Source of the DNA: Bacteroidota bacterium
GTDB lineage: Bacteria > Bacteroidota > Bacteroidia > Chitinophagales > Chitinophagaceae
Direction of reading: 5' to 3'
DNA: 9,376 nucleotides
Assembly: GCA_028876035.1 (NCBI GenBank)
Contig: JAGWTK010000128.1
Location: forward strand, 1-9,376
The translations under genes and the position numbers were made by a program. The notes under the pieces are model-generated. The model saw only the letters and a list, made by a program, of their open reading frames with translations, searched no databases and had not been told where the DNA came from. Shown here piece after piece: positions 1-8,900 of this stretch. Within the stretch, counting starts at the first letter, position 1, and each line of letters starts with the position of its first letter.

Positions 1-1043
1 ACCACCCGGCGGCTGCGGTTACTTTCGTAGGCAGCTTCGATGATGCGGATAATATCTGTCGCCTGCCGGGGCGTTACAGCCAGTGGTTCACCTTCGCGGA
101 TGGATTTGTACAATAAGCTGTAGAAATCACCGTAATTGCCTTTCTCACTTTCGACGTATTCCCGGATGATTTTTCCATCTTTCTCTGTATGCAGTAGTCC
201 CCGCTCCGACTCCGGTTCTATACCCCAGTCGCTGCCGCCTGGTTTTTTATTTGCCTGCAGGGCCGTTTCCTGGATATCGGTGCGTGCTTTGATAAAGGAG
301 CCTTTTGTTCCATGGAATGCGTAGGAAGGCGTCGCCTCTCTCACCACATAACTCGATTTAACCCTTACACGGAGGTTGGGATAATAGAGCAGCACTTCCA
401 TATAGTCATCCACCTTTGAAAGTTTTCGCATGACAGCGATATCGGCAAAGACTGCTTCGGGCATGCCAAATAACTGGAGCACCTGGTCGATCAGGTGTGA
501 ACCCAGGTCGTATAACAAACCTGTACCCGGACCAGGCGTTTCCTTATGCAATTTTGGACCTGGCTCTTCTTTGAAGCGATCGTAATGAATTTCTGCTTCC
601 ACCACCTGACCAAGCAAGCCTTGCTCCACGACTTTCCGAACAGTGCGGAAGTCGCTGTCGAAACGGCGGTTCTGGTACACCGTTAGTACCCGGCCTCTCT
701 TTACTGCGAGCTCAGACAGCAATTGCGCTTCGGCCACCGTGATGGTAAAGGGCTTTTCTACTACCACGTGTTTGCCCGCTTCCAGCGCTTTCTTCGCGTA
801 TTCGAAATGCGTGGCATTGGGTGTGTTGACTACCACCAGTTCAACGGACTCATCCGCCAGCAATTCTTCCAGGCTGCGAAATGTTTTAACGCCAGGGTAT
901 TTCTCTGCTGCAAGGTTTTTGGTTCTTTCCCAAACGCCATATAGTTCGAACCCGGGATTGATGGCAATAAACGGAGCATGGAATACCCATCCGCTCATTC
1001 CAAAGGAGCAGAGGGCAGTACGAATTGGTTTTGATGCTGGCAT
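1..1043 (-). CDS. Gfo/Idh/MocA family NAD(P)-dependent oxidoreductase, YdgJ/IolW-like (3' end cut by window edge)
   Basis: Reading the minus strand from ATG at 1043 gives 347 uninterrupted codons running off the left edge. The family comprises cytoplasmic dehydrogenases for sugars, inositols and related polyols. The N-terminal Rossmann fold shows a glycine-rich loop (FGMSGWVFHAPF, about residues 14-25), NTPNATHF at 73-80, and the hallmark GKHVVVEKPF at 90-99 with catalytic Lys97. The C-terminal domain has YDLGSHLIDQ at 178-187, supplying Asp179 and His183. The FHAPF after the loop, the NRRFDSDF at 125-132 and the overall pattern resemble E. coli YdgJ and scyllo-inositol dehydrogenase IolW as I recall them; the true substrate cannot be read from sequence. 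Only a few C-terminal residues are probably missing. There is no signal peptide, in contrast to the five exported neighbours. GGAG directly abuts the ATG, so the start could alternatively be TTG at 1049. It lies 55 bases after the pectin methylesterase, so co-transcription is likely but less certain than for the other genes. Confidence 0.93.
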   Translation of the reverse strand, partial: MPASKPIRTALCSFGMSGWVFHAPFIAINPGFELYGVWERTKNLAAEKYPGVKTFRSLEELLADESVELVVVNTPNATHFEYAKKALEAGKHVVVEKPFTITVAEAQLLSELAVKRGRVLTVYQNRRFDSDFRTVRKVVEQGLLGQVVEAEIHYDRFKEEPGPKLHKETPGPGTGLLYDLGSHLIDQVLQLFGMPEAVFADIAVMRKLSKVDDYMEVLLYYPNLRVRVKSSYVVREATPSYAFHGTKGSFIKARTDIQETALQANKKPGGSDWGIEPESERGLLHTEKDGKIIREYVESEKGNYGDFYSLLYKSIREGEPLAVTPRQATDIIRIIEAAYESNRSRRV

Positions 1044-1098
1044 CTCCAAATGTATAAAGCCCGGACGGAAATAAGCGTGTTAAACGGACTTTTGTAGA
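1044..1098 (-). other. 55-base spacer, largest gap among the six full or near-full genes
   Basis: This spacer separates the pectin methylesterase stop from the oxidoreductase start. I see no inverted repeat with a T-tract and no convincing two-box Bacteroidota promoter, so read-through transcription is the simplest reading. A TAnnTTTG-like string at 1054-1047 is too close to the start codon to serve it. Confidence 0.5.
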
Positions 1099-2100
1099 TT
1101 AAGATTTTGTCTTCGCCGGCCACTCGAAAGCTTTGCTCCGAATCATTCGGTACCAGCTGCTGTCGGTACCCAGTACATTTTCGATGCTGAACTGCAGCGC
1201 TTCTTTGTCGCTGAGCTGGTGCGTCCAGGCCGCACGCTGTTTGGTTTCGCTGCCGTTATTGCGGTATTCTGCGTAGTAGGTGGTTTTTTCATTTTCAGGA
1301 TTCGACCAGTTGTCCCAGCCCGCAGGCGCAATGCAGACCGGCAACGCGCATTCAATAAAAGCAGTACGGGCGTACGAACGCCAGGGCCTGCCCAGGTAAA
1401 GTTGGCTGACGGATGTATCGGCTGTGATGGTACAATTCCTGAAAACAAACCCAAACTTCTTATCTTTTGGCGTATTCGCAGCAGTGATAAAGGAGTTGGT
1501 TTTGCAATGTATCCTGCATCGTTCAAAATACGTGGTCGCAGGTCCGAATATAAAATCGGTTGTGCCTTCGATATAACAGTCGCTAAAATATTGCCGGGCG
1601 TTTTCCCCAGCAGCAAAGATGGTATCCTGGTTGCCCAAAAAACGGCAATTACGGAACACCGCTTTATCAGCATCTACATACAGGGCGACTGCCTGTCCTA
1701 CCGGCCCCGCCGAATTCACAAACGTGATATTCTCGGCAACAAAGCGATTCCCTGAAATTTTCGCGGTATAGGAGGTGAATGTGTTCAGTTTTCCCCTGCC
1801 TGAGTAATCGTTAAAAGTGATGATGGTTTTGTCAACGCTCTCTCCAATAAACGTCACGTCTGTGTTGTTGGCGGGCAATTCTATTTTTTCATTGTAGACG
1901 CCATTCTTAATGTACAGGGTGATGGGTGCCAGCGGATAGACCCGCATCGCATCAATCGCATCCTGGATGTACTTATAGTCGCCCGAACCATCTTTCGCTA
2001 CCGTAAATATGTATTTGTATTGCGATGGGTTGGCAGTTTGTGCCCGTCCGCTTTTTATAAGAAAGAACATGGCTGCAAAAAATAAAACACGAATACGCAT
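1099..2100 (-). CDS. Exported pectin methylesterase (pectinesterase, carbohydrate esterase family 8)
   Basis: This 333-residue enzyme is predicted to remove methyl esters from the galacturonate residues of homogalacturonan, releasing methanol and leaving free carboxylates. Residues 1-20 form a signal peptide (hydrophobic core FFAAMFFLI, likely cut in GRA-Q). The right-handed beta-helix domain follows with all family signatures: GVYNEK at 67-72, GQAVAL at 135-140 (Gln136), GNQDTIF at 156-162 (Gln158 and Asp159, the usual acid/base), DFIFG at 182-186 (Asp182, the usual nucleophile) and LGRPW at 236-240 (Arg238, Trp240). Length is typical for single-domain bacterial members, and no binding module or T9SS tail is present. 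The start ATG comes 3 bases after the acetylesterase stop (TAA-CGT-ATG), so the two are almost certainly co-translated. An exported location, periplasm or outer surface, is inferred from the signal peptide. The active-site set is complete, so activity is expected. Confidence 0.95.
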   Translation of the reverse strand: MRIRVLFFAAMFFLIKSGRAQTANPSQYKYIFTVAKDGSGDYKYIQDAIDAMRVYPLAPITLYIKNGVYNEKIELPANNTDVTFIGESVDKTIITFNDYSGRGKLNTFTSYTAKISGNRFVAENITFVNSAGPVGQAVALYVDADKAVFRNCRFLGNQDTIFAAGENARQYFSDCYIEGTTDFIFGPATTYFERCRIHCKTNSFITAANTPKDKKFGFVFRNCTITADTSVSQLYLGRPWRSYARTAFIECALPVCIAPAGWDNWSNPENEKTTYYAEYRNNGSETKQRAAWTHQLSDKEALQFSIENVLGTDSSWYRMIRSKAFEWPAKTKS

Positions 2101-2103
2101 ACG

Positions 2104-2853
2104 TTATTTTTTTGGAACAATCGTTCTGATATGGCTGGCGAGATCAGGGACCTGCCGGCGGATTTCCTTCAGCACCAACTCGGCCATGATGCGTGCACCC
2201 AATTCGTTAAAATGAGTATTGTCATCTTTCCCTTCCGGATAATTCGGATGTTCGCCCGGCTTGAGATGATTAAATAATAATGCAGACGGTGCGTCACCCC
2301 ATGACTGTAATAAGTCCTGGCTCAGTCTGTCAAGATCGATCAGGGTGGTATGGGTTTGAGCCGCAACAGTCCTTACAATGGCAGAATAGGTGTCGTGGGT
2401 ACCAACGATGTGCCCCGTGCTGTCGAATTTCCGGCGGGCAACAGGTGTTAGCAGTACGGGCGTAGCGCCTTTTTCCCTTGTTTCTGCCACATAACGGGAA
2501 AGGTTGGCCGCAAATGCAGTCTCTGTTGTATAACTTCCTTTGGTGGGAACTTCGTCGTTATGCCCGAATTGAACAAAGACATAGTCACCGGGCTTCAATT
2601 GTTCGGTCACCGGCTTCCACCGGTTCTCTTCGATAAAAGTACGGGTGCTGCGCCCGTTTTTTGCGCGGTTGTCGACAGTTACGGTTGAGTCCCAAAAATA
2701 AACAAAAGGCATGCCCCAGCCGGTTTCAGGATAGGCAATCGTTTCTTTAACCGACATCGTGGAATCCCCAATCATCCATAGCGTGATCTTCTTCCCTGGC
2801 GGAGGCAATATTGTTATTAGTAACAGGGCAACACTCGCAACGATTGTCTTCAT
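2104..2853 (-). CDS. Exported SGNH esterase, rhamnogalacturonan acetylesterase-like (CE12)
   Basis: This 249-residue protein is predicted to remove acetyl groups from rhamnogalacturonan I or a related acetylated pectic chain. A short N-terminal hydrophobic segment (residues 4-17, VASVALLLITIL core) serves as the signal peptide. All SGNH blocks are visible: GDST at 29-32 with nucleophile Ser31, NGRS at 66-69 (Gly67 of block II), FGHND at 96-100 with oxyanion Asn99, and DNTH at 211-214 with Asp211 and His214 completing the triad. The sequence context around these blocks (WMIGDSTM, AKNGRST, YVFVQFGHND, THFNELGA) fits rhamnogalacturonan acetylesterase better than generic GDSL lipases. Other acetyl-ester substrates such as acetylxylan cannot be excluded, but the adjacent pectin methylesterase favours pectin. 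It starts 15 bases after the CRTAC1-like gene and ends 3 bases before the methylesterase. Confidence 0.92.
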   Translation of the reverse strand: MKTIVASVALLLITILPPPGKKITLWMIGDSTMSVKETIAYPETGWGMPFVYFWDSTVTVDNRAKNGRSTRTFIEENRWKPVTEQLKPGDYVFVQFGHNDEVPTKGSYTTETAFAANLSRYVAETREKGATPVLLTPVARRKFDSTGHIVGTHDTYSAIVRTVAAQTHTTLIDLDRLSQDLLQSWGDAPSALLFNHLKPGEHPNYPEGKDDNTHFNELGARIMAELVLKEIRRQVPDLASHIRTIVPKK

Positions 2854-2868
2854 AAACCTGACTTTTCC

Positions 2869-4593
2869 CTATGAGGATTTCGAAGTTCTATTTTTTGCGC
2901 GGATAAAACGCACTATCTGTATTAAAGCTGCTACAAACCCGAAACCCATGGCGAATATTTTCCAGGCGGCGAATTTGGGCCTTGGTGTTTCGGTAATGGT
3001 TAGCTGCTGGTTGACCTTTACGTTCTGCAGACTTTGCTGGTTGCCGCCCGTCCAATAAACGGTGACCTTGTCAATTTTTCCGATAGCCCCAAGTCCGAAA
3101 TGCGCAATTACTGAATTCTGTGACATATGACTGGAGGCGCCGCCATCAATTTCACGAATCATTTTTTTTCCGCCGGCTTCAATTTCAACGCGTGCGCCGA
3201 TACCATGTGATTCAGCGTCCAACCCTTTCAATGCAATCTTTATCCAATTGCCGGAAGTAGAATCGTTCCGGTATAACCTGGTCACCGAGGCAACGGGGTA
3301 ATTCGGCAGGACGGGTTCCTGGTTAACGACCAGTAAATCCAAATCGCCATCGTGATCATAATCGAATACTACCGAGCCACGGCCGATGGCATAGTCGGCG
3401 AGTCCCACCACACTCGCCTGGTCACGAAAATGTCCGCCGGTGTTCTCGAAATAAAAATCGGCCATGGGTACGCAATTCGGGTTCAGGTCACCATTCGATA
3501 CAAACAGATCCAGGTCACCGTCATTGTCGAAGTCGGCGAAATTGGCGCCCCAGCTGATGGCAAAAAAATCGACACCAAGTTCCCTGGCCCGGTTCACGAA
3601 TGGCTTACCGGCCCCCTGGTTGACCATGAAATAATTGAATTTGATATTGGTCATATAATAATCCAGCAGTCCATCATTGTTATAATCACCGACTGCTGTG
3701 CCCATGGAGTTGATCCGCAAATCCATCCCCTCCTCCTTACTCACATCTATGAAGGATTTTTTTGGATAACGATTCTCCAGCAGTATATCGGGCGTTCGCT
3801 TGTAACCAAAATCGTGGTTGATGAAGAGGTCCTGGTCGCGGTCATTGTCGAAATCGGTAAAAATGCCACCAAAGCCAAATCCACGGTAGTCGAGTCCGTA
3901 GGCGCTGTACACATCTTTGAAATGTTTCCCTTTTTCGTTCAGCAACAAATACCCTTTTGCAATTTGATTCGCTCCCACGACTGTTCCGTCGGTTACCACG
4001 CTAAGCTTTCCTTCAAACTCATTGAAGTAATTGCCTACATACAAGTCGGGCCAGCCATCTGCATTAAAATCTCCAAAGCTGGCGGCCGTGCTGAAAGAAA
4101 CCAGCTGATCCAACCCGTATTCTTTGGTGGCATCGCGAAAGCTACCATTGCCATTGTTCAGGAACAAAAGATTGATAGCCCTGGGTATCGGTTCTTTCCG
4201 GTCGCGCCGGGTAATGGTCGTGATGAACAGGTCAACAAAACCGTCTTTGTTCACATCTGCACTCGTAACGCCCTGGGTGACGAAGTTTTTGGTAATTGCG
4301 GCCATTCCTGATTGTGCGACCACATTGGTGAATGTGCCGTTACCATTGTTTTTGTATAATACGTCGTCGTTGGTGCCGCCGGTAATGTAAACATCTTCCC
4401 ATCCATCGTTGTTAAAGTCCAGCACACAGGCGCCGCCACCGAACATTCCTTCATACACTTTGAACACATGGCTGATGCCCGCCTGGCTGCTCACGTCGGT
4501 AAACCTGGTTTGTGCCGGCAATGCCAGTGACGCAATAAGACCGGCACTGACAAGCAGCAGGATTGCGGCGACCTTTATTCTTATTTTGTCCAT
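2869..4593 (-). CDS. CRTAC1-like FG-GAP/VCBS repeat protein with ASPIC/UnbV domain and C-terminal membrane anchor
   Basis: This is a 574-residue protein. Residues 8-25 are a signal sequence (likely cut near LPA-Q). Seven calcium-loop motifs of the form D-x-[DN]-x-D-x-x-x-D follow, at about 59, 113, 175, 247, 303, 354 and 411, which is the number expected for a seven-bladed integrin-alpha-like propeller. The fourth (DFDNDRDQD) lacks the usual glycine. An ASPIC/UnbV domain spans about 449-535 (GIGARVE, HFGLG, VYWTGGNQQSL). A hydrophobic helix at about 541-564 followed by a basic tail (RFIRAKNRTSKSS) predicts a C-terminal anchor with the propeller outside the cytoplasm. The start codon overlaps the end of the haloperoxidase-like gene by 13 bases, indicating translational coupling. 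No enzyme motif is visible; such proteins are thought to bind proteins or glycans through the calcium-stabilised propeller, but the specific role here is unknown. It shares the propeller-UnbV core with the 1115-residue protein two genes upstream. Confidence 0.9.
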   Translation of the reverse strand: MDKIRIKVAAILLLVSAGLIASLALPAQTRFTDVSSQAGISHVFKVYEGMFGGGACVLDFNNDGWEDVYITGGTNDDVLYKNNGNGTFTNVVAQSGMAAITKNFVTQGVTSADVNKDGFVDLFITTITRRDRKEPIPRAINLLFLNNGNGSFRDATKEYGLDQLVSFSTAASFGDFNADGWPDLYVGNYFNEFEGKLSVVTDGTVVGANQIAKGYLLLNEKGKHFKDVYSAYGLDYRGFGFGGIFTDFDNDRDQDLFINHDFGYKRTPDILLENRYPKKSFIDVSKEEGMDLRINSMGTAVGDYNNDGLLDYYMTNIKFNYFMVNQGAGKPFVNRARELGVDFFAISWGANFADFDNDGDLDLFVSNGDLNPNCVPMADFYFENTGGHFRDQASVVGLADYAIGRGSVVFDYDHDGDLDLLVVNQEPVLPNYPVASVTRLYRNDSTSGNWIKIALKGLDAESHGIGARVEIEAGGKKMIREIDGGASSHMSQNSVIAHFGLGAIGKIDKVTVYWTGGNQQSLQNVKVNQQLTITETPRPKFAAWKIFAMGFGFVAALIQIVRFIRAKNRTSKSS

Positions 4594-5915
4594 TTCAACT
4601 GGTTGAAATTATTCGCAATGATTTCGCCCTGCTCCAGTCCACGCTGGTTATCCTGCGGTATATGAATACCACCCCAGAATCTCGACATGGCAGTTTCTTC
4701 TGCCGCCTCCCGGAACGAATGGAAATGTCTTGCCTTAAAATCGGTGTTACGGATTTCGTCGCGCGGACGACCTACATGCGCACTGTCGGTGAATTCGAAA
4801 TGATCCCCGTAAAGGGCAGTTAGCACGGTAGCGGCTGCACCTGCCTGTATTGCATGGCCCGAGGGAAAGGCCGGAAAAGGCGGGTCTGGCCAGAATGATT
4901 CCCAATGCTGGTCGATGTGTGCGGGCACAAATGTGTTGGCGCGCTCGGTGAAAAACTGGTATTTCCATTTCCAGCAATTGCGAAATGCGTCGGCAAGCGC
5001 CATTCCAATGCGGGCATAGGTGGCCGCTGCTTTACCGAGATCCGGTTTTGTTCTTCGGATGGCGATGCTGGCAAAATAATACGAGTGCCCCGGCGGAGTA
5101 AATGTTACATCAGGATCGTCGCTCCACCAGATGGCTGCTTCCTTTTCTGCCTGTGTGAGCACCTGTTCTTTTTTGTACACCTGCATGAATTGTTCGTAAT
5201 ACGGTGAACCGGGTGTGGTGTCGTATGGAATAAATGCGGGCGCCGGCAGCGCGGAATCGATCGCAAGAAAGGTTCGGTTGGTTCCCCAATGCGGATGCAA
5301 TGGATAATGGCTGAAAGATTGCGCGAACAGGGGCGGTCTCCAGCAACCCGGCTTGTCTGCAAATACCAGCTGTTTGTCAAAATTGGAGAGGTATCCGCGG
5401 TGACCACCATCTGACATCGACCATTCGAAAATCTTTTGCGCAATGATTTTTCCATATGCAATCGATCGGCTGATGACAGCTGTATCTTTCTCCGTGCTGG
5501 CCAATTGTTGCTGCAGCGTTTGCTCCAGCGAGTCGATCCGGTGTTTGTTGTTATCTGATGTTTGAATATAAATAAGCCGGAGTATTGCAGCCTGTCCTGC
5601 GTTTAAACTCATTTTCCAGTTGTACCGCAAGGCCGGAACCGGTGCTGGCAATGCCCCAAGTCCGTTCAATTGCGCAGCGACGGACTGGTAAGGCGCGCAT
5701 CCATGCACGACCGATTCGTACATGGTAAGCCCGATATAACCAAAACACCTCGAGGCAAAAGTGGGCGAGTTAGCCGGGGTATTCTTTGTGATATAGTTCG
5801 TCATGTCGGCCCATTGGGCGGCCAGTTCATAATCTGGCGGCGGCGGCGTTGCTACCTGGCGGCAGGATAACAACAGCAAAAGAGCCATTGCTGGTAGCGT
5901 AAAAAAATATTTCAT
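4581..5915 (-). CDS. Vanadium-dependent haloperoxidase / PAP2 superfamily lipoprotein
   Basis: The 444-residue product starts at ATG 5915; a TTG two codons upstream is possible but less likely. Residues 1-18 form a lipoprotein signal ending LLLLLSC (lipidated Cys18). The body is all-alpha with the complete PAP2/haloperoxidase site: Lys318 and Arg325 (K-x6-R), PSGH at 351-354 (His354 being the acid/base), and SRFWGGIH at 411-418 with Arg412 and His418, the histidine that coordinates vanadate in haloperoxidases or is phosphorylated in phosphatases. The spacings K-x6-R and R-x5-H match those of Curvularia chloroperoxidase as I know them. The residue after Arg325 is Ala rather than the usual Pro of acid phosphatases. 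The long N-terminal helical region (WKMSLNAGQAAILR and onward) also favours the haloperoxidase branch. The predicted reaction is oxidation of a halide by hydrogen peroxide, but phosphatase activity is not excluded. It sits between two UnbV propeller genes: 20 bases after one and overlapping the other by 13. Confidence 0.88.
   Translation of the reverse strand: MKYFFTLPAMALLLLLSCRQVATPPPPDYELAAQWADMTNYITKNTPANSPTFASRCFGYIGLTMYESVVHGCAPYQSVAAQLNGLGALPAPVPALRYNWKMSLNAGQAAILRLIYIQTSDNNKHRIDSLEQTLQQQLASTEKDTAVISRSIAYGKIIAQKIFEWSMSDGGHRGYLSNFDKQLVFADKPGCWRPPLFAQSFSHYPLHPHWGTNRTFLAIDSALPAPAFIPYDTTPGSPYYEQFMQVYKKEQVLTQAEKEAAIWWSDDPDVTFTPPGHSYYFASIAIRRTKPDLGKAAATYARIGMALADAFRNCWKWKYQFFTERANTFVPAHIDQHWESFWPDPPFPAFPSGHAIQAGAAATVLTALYGDHFEFTDSAHVGRPRDEIRNTDFKARHFHSFREAAEETAMSRFWGGIHIPQDNQRGLEQGEIIANNFNQLKWTK
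4592..4609 (-). promoter_or_regulatory. Palindrome spanning the CRTAC1-like start codon at the gene overlap
   Basis: The plus-strand sequence ATTTCAACTGGTTGAAAT has 8-base arms (4592-4599 and 4602-4609) around a TG centre. In the minus-strand transcript it can fold as a 7-bp stem with a CCAG tetraloop, with the A and U of the AUG start codon (4593-4591) in the 3' arm. It lies inside the last codons of the haloperoxidase-like gene. It could hide the start until ribosomes finishing the upstream gene open it, which would enforce coupled translation. The fold is seen; the role is inference, and the stem is AU-rich and modest. Confidence 0.4.
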
Positions 5916-5935
5916 AAGCAAGTGGTATGGTTGTT

Positions 5936-8900
5936 CTAATGCGGGTGCAGGGTGGGCGACCAGGCACTCAGCGGCTGCCCGTTAATGCCAAACACCCATT
6001 TATCTCCAACAGGTACGCAAGCCCTCACCTCCCCTCTCAGGTCAAAGCCCGATACAGGCTGTGGCACATAAGTAAATCCACCGTTGCCATCTCCTGTCAA
6101 CAATACGCCGTAGTTCGCATCGAATCTGCCGAGACGAATTTTGGTATGGTTGTTATTGCCACACACCAATAAGTCAGTTTTCCCGTCGTGGTTGTAGTCG
6201 AGTGGCTGCAGTACATACACCGGTGCATACTGTGCCTGTTCCGGCAGTGCAGTCATGGAAAATTTCCCACCTGCCTTATTCAGCAAAATGCAACTGGCGG
6301 TATACGCTGCCTGCAGGTGCCCAGCTCCCTTCAGTACGTCTTCCGGAAAAAGGTCGTTGGTGCCAATGTCGGCATAACTCTTGAAATCGGAAAAGCGCTT
6401 GCGCAACACCGGTAGTTGTGTAACCAGCTCATCGCGGGTGACATAGGGCCAGGCTTTTCCCTGGATGTAAAAACTGAATATAGGGTCTACCGAGCCGTTC
6501 TTGTCGAAGTCGGCGTAATACATATCCATGGGTTCTTTAACCGTTGGATGAAATTGTGTATTCAATCCAAAGTTTCCGGCAACGATATCAGGCTTTCCAT
6601 CACCATTGAAGTCCCCTGTTTCAATCGTATTCCACCATCCCGAATACACGGCATCAAAAAACTGGTTGCTTACATCTTTCAACTGTCTGGCAGTATATTT
6701 CCATGCCTGCAGGGGCATCCACTCCCCTGCAGTCACCAGTTCATTCTTCCCATCTCCATCAAGGTCAACCCATCGTGCGTCGGTAATCATGCCTGGCTTT
6801 TCGAGCGCCGCACAAATTTGTTTGGTTTGATCGCTAAAATGCCCCTTACCATCATTGATCAGGATAAAACTCCTGGGCGGTTCGGGGTACCTGCCGGGCA
6901 CTACCCTTCCACCCACGAAAAGATCGGGATGCCCATCGCCGTTGATATCCTGTACCCGTACGCAGGATTTGCTGCTCGCGGCAGTAACCGGGATGCCAGT
7001 GCCGTTCAAAAAGTTATTGTTGCCGTCATTCAGGTAAAGGTGATCCTGCAGCAGGCTGTCGTTCTCATTGAGGTTATGGTAACCGCCGGAGGCCAGGTAA
7101 ATATCCGGATAGCCATCACCGTTAGCATCAAAAACAGCAATATCAGCAATAGTGCAGGCTTTGTCCTTTTCAAAGACTGGCCATTTCTTTTGCGTGAAGC
7201 CGCCGTTGGCAGATTGTACATAAACTGCCAATGCCTGTCCCTGTTGTCCGCCAACCAATATGTCCTCTCTGCCATCCTTGTTGATATCAGCCTTTCGGAT
7301 AACCGGTCCCTGCCAGGAAAATTCGCTGATAAGCAAAGGCTGACGGTCAAAATCATTGATCACCTGCGGTGCCGGCTGGTAGGATATTGGCGCCGCAGTT
7401 TTATTAAAGAGTGGATGTTGTGGGATACTGGCCGGTTTTGCTGCCGTGGCCATTTTTTCCTCCAGCATCAGGGTGGTATCTACCCTAAGCTGGTAGAGCT
7501 TTTGCATTTTGCCGCTGTTCCAGGTGATGAACAATGAATCTGCGCTGGTTTGTTCGCCCAGGCCGAAATGCAGGGTATAGGATACAGTCGACAGGTATCC
7601 GCGCGCGGGATTCTGATCCAGCGTTTGTTGCATACCGTTAGTAAAAAGGGTCAGGTGGGCTCCAATGCCCTGGGTATTCCCGGAATCCCCTTTGAGGTTG
7701 ACCGACAGGTAATGCTGTTTATTCTGCTCGCGGGCATTGTTGCGGTAAACAAAGGCAGGCTGGTTGATATTGTTCGTCACCAAATCAAGATCCCCATCGT
7801 TGTCCAGATCTGCATAGAGGGCTCCATTGCTGTTTGATACTTTGGTAATGCCCCAGTCGGCCTGCTTGTTTTCAAATGTGTTACCGTGTTTATTACGGAA
7901 TACATAGTTTACGATATTGGAGGCGGGCATCTCATCAATGATCTTCATTACATCATCCCGCTGCAGGCGTCCTTTCTTCGCCACATATTCGTTCATGTAG
8001 TTGATAAAATCCAGGTTGGTATAATCGCGGCGATAGCCATTGGTCACATACAAATCTTTCCAGCCATCATTGTCATAATCGGCGAACAGTGCCGACCAGC
8101 TCCAGTCGGTATTGGAGATGCCCGCCAGCTGGCCAATTTCGCTGAAGCTGCCATTGGCATTGTTCAGCTGCAACATGTTCCGCATATACTGGTAATAAAA
8201 ACCACTGCGAACGTTTACATCAAATTTTGCGTAATTGTCCGGCGCCAGTAATAACTTTTGCCGGTGATTGTCTTCCGGCAGCATATCGAGGGTAAAGATG
8301 TCTGTGCGGCCATCGTTGTTGATATCGCTGACATCATTGCCCATCGAAAATTGGCTGGTATGCCGCACATAGTCGCTGAGTTTATTGCTGAAGGTTCCGT
8401 TTTTGTTGTTTATATACAGATAATCGGGTACTGCGTAATCGTTCGATACATAAAAGTCGGGCCATCCGTCTTCATTGAAATCCGCGATGCCAAGACCCAA
8501 TCCGTAACTCAGCTCTGAACCATTGATACCCGACACGGTGGTTACATCGTCGAAATGCCCCTTGGTTTGTTTGAAAAGGCGAAGTCCTTTTTCGGGACTG
8601 TCTTTTGCCATCATTTCGGCAGTACCCTTTTCGTTGAGGATGGGAAGATTTTTTGGGTTGTGGTTGAGGAGCAACATATCCAAATCGCCATCGCGATCAT
8701 AATCAAAAAAATAGGCCTGGTTGCTGAAAGCAGCGTTGTTCAGCCCAAACGCAGCGGCTCTTTCCTCGAACATGGGCGTTCCACGACTGTTGTTGCCTTT
8801 GTTGATATAAAGTTCGTTGACCCTTTTCTCAGGTGGAAGGGCACCGGAATAGCAGAGATAGATATCGAGACGACCATCGCCATTTACATCGGCCACGCTT

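Noticed and set aside
1047..1054. TACATTTG on the minus strand, matching the Bacteroidota -7 promoter consensus
   Set aside because: It ends 3 bases before the oxidoreductase ATG, so transcription would begin inside the gene, and no -33 TTTG lies at the right distance.
643..1074. 143-codon plus-strand open frame
   Set aside because: It is antisense to the oxidoreductase, whose minus frame is continuous with clear family motifs.
1219..1755. Open frames on the plus strand and in another minus frame (1143-1673) over the pectin methylesterase
   Set aside because: The methylesterase frame carries every catalytic motif; these overlap it fully and lack any.
3352..4311. 319-codon plus-strand open frame
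   Set aside because: It is antisense to the CRTAC1-like gene; its composition is an artefact of repeated calcium-loop codons on the other strand (runs of I and V), with no recognisable domain.
5916..5921. TTG start two codons upstream for the haloperoxidase-like gene
   Set aside because: The ATG at 5915 gives a normal lipoprotein signal (MKYFF and onward) and is the more usual start codon.
6416..7537. 373-codon plus-strand open frame
   Set aside because: It is antisense to the large VCBS gene, shows the same I/V-rich shadow composition, and has no family motif.
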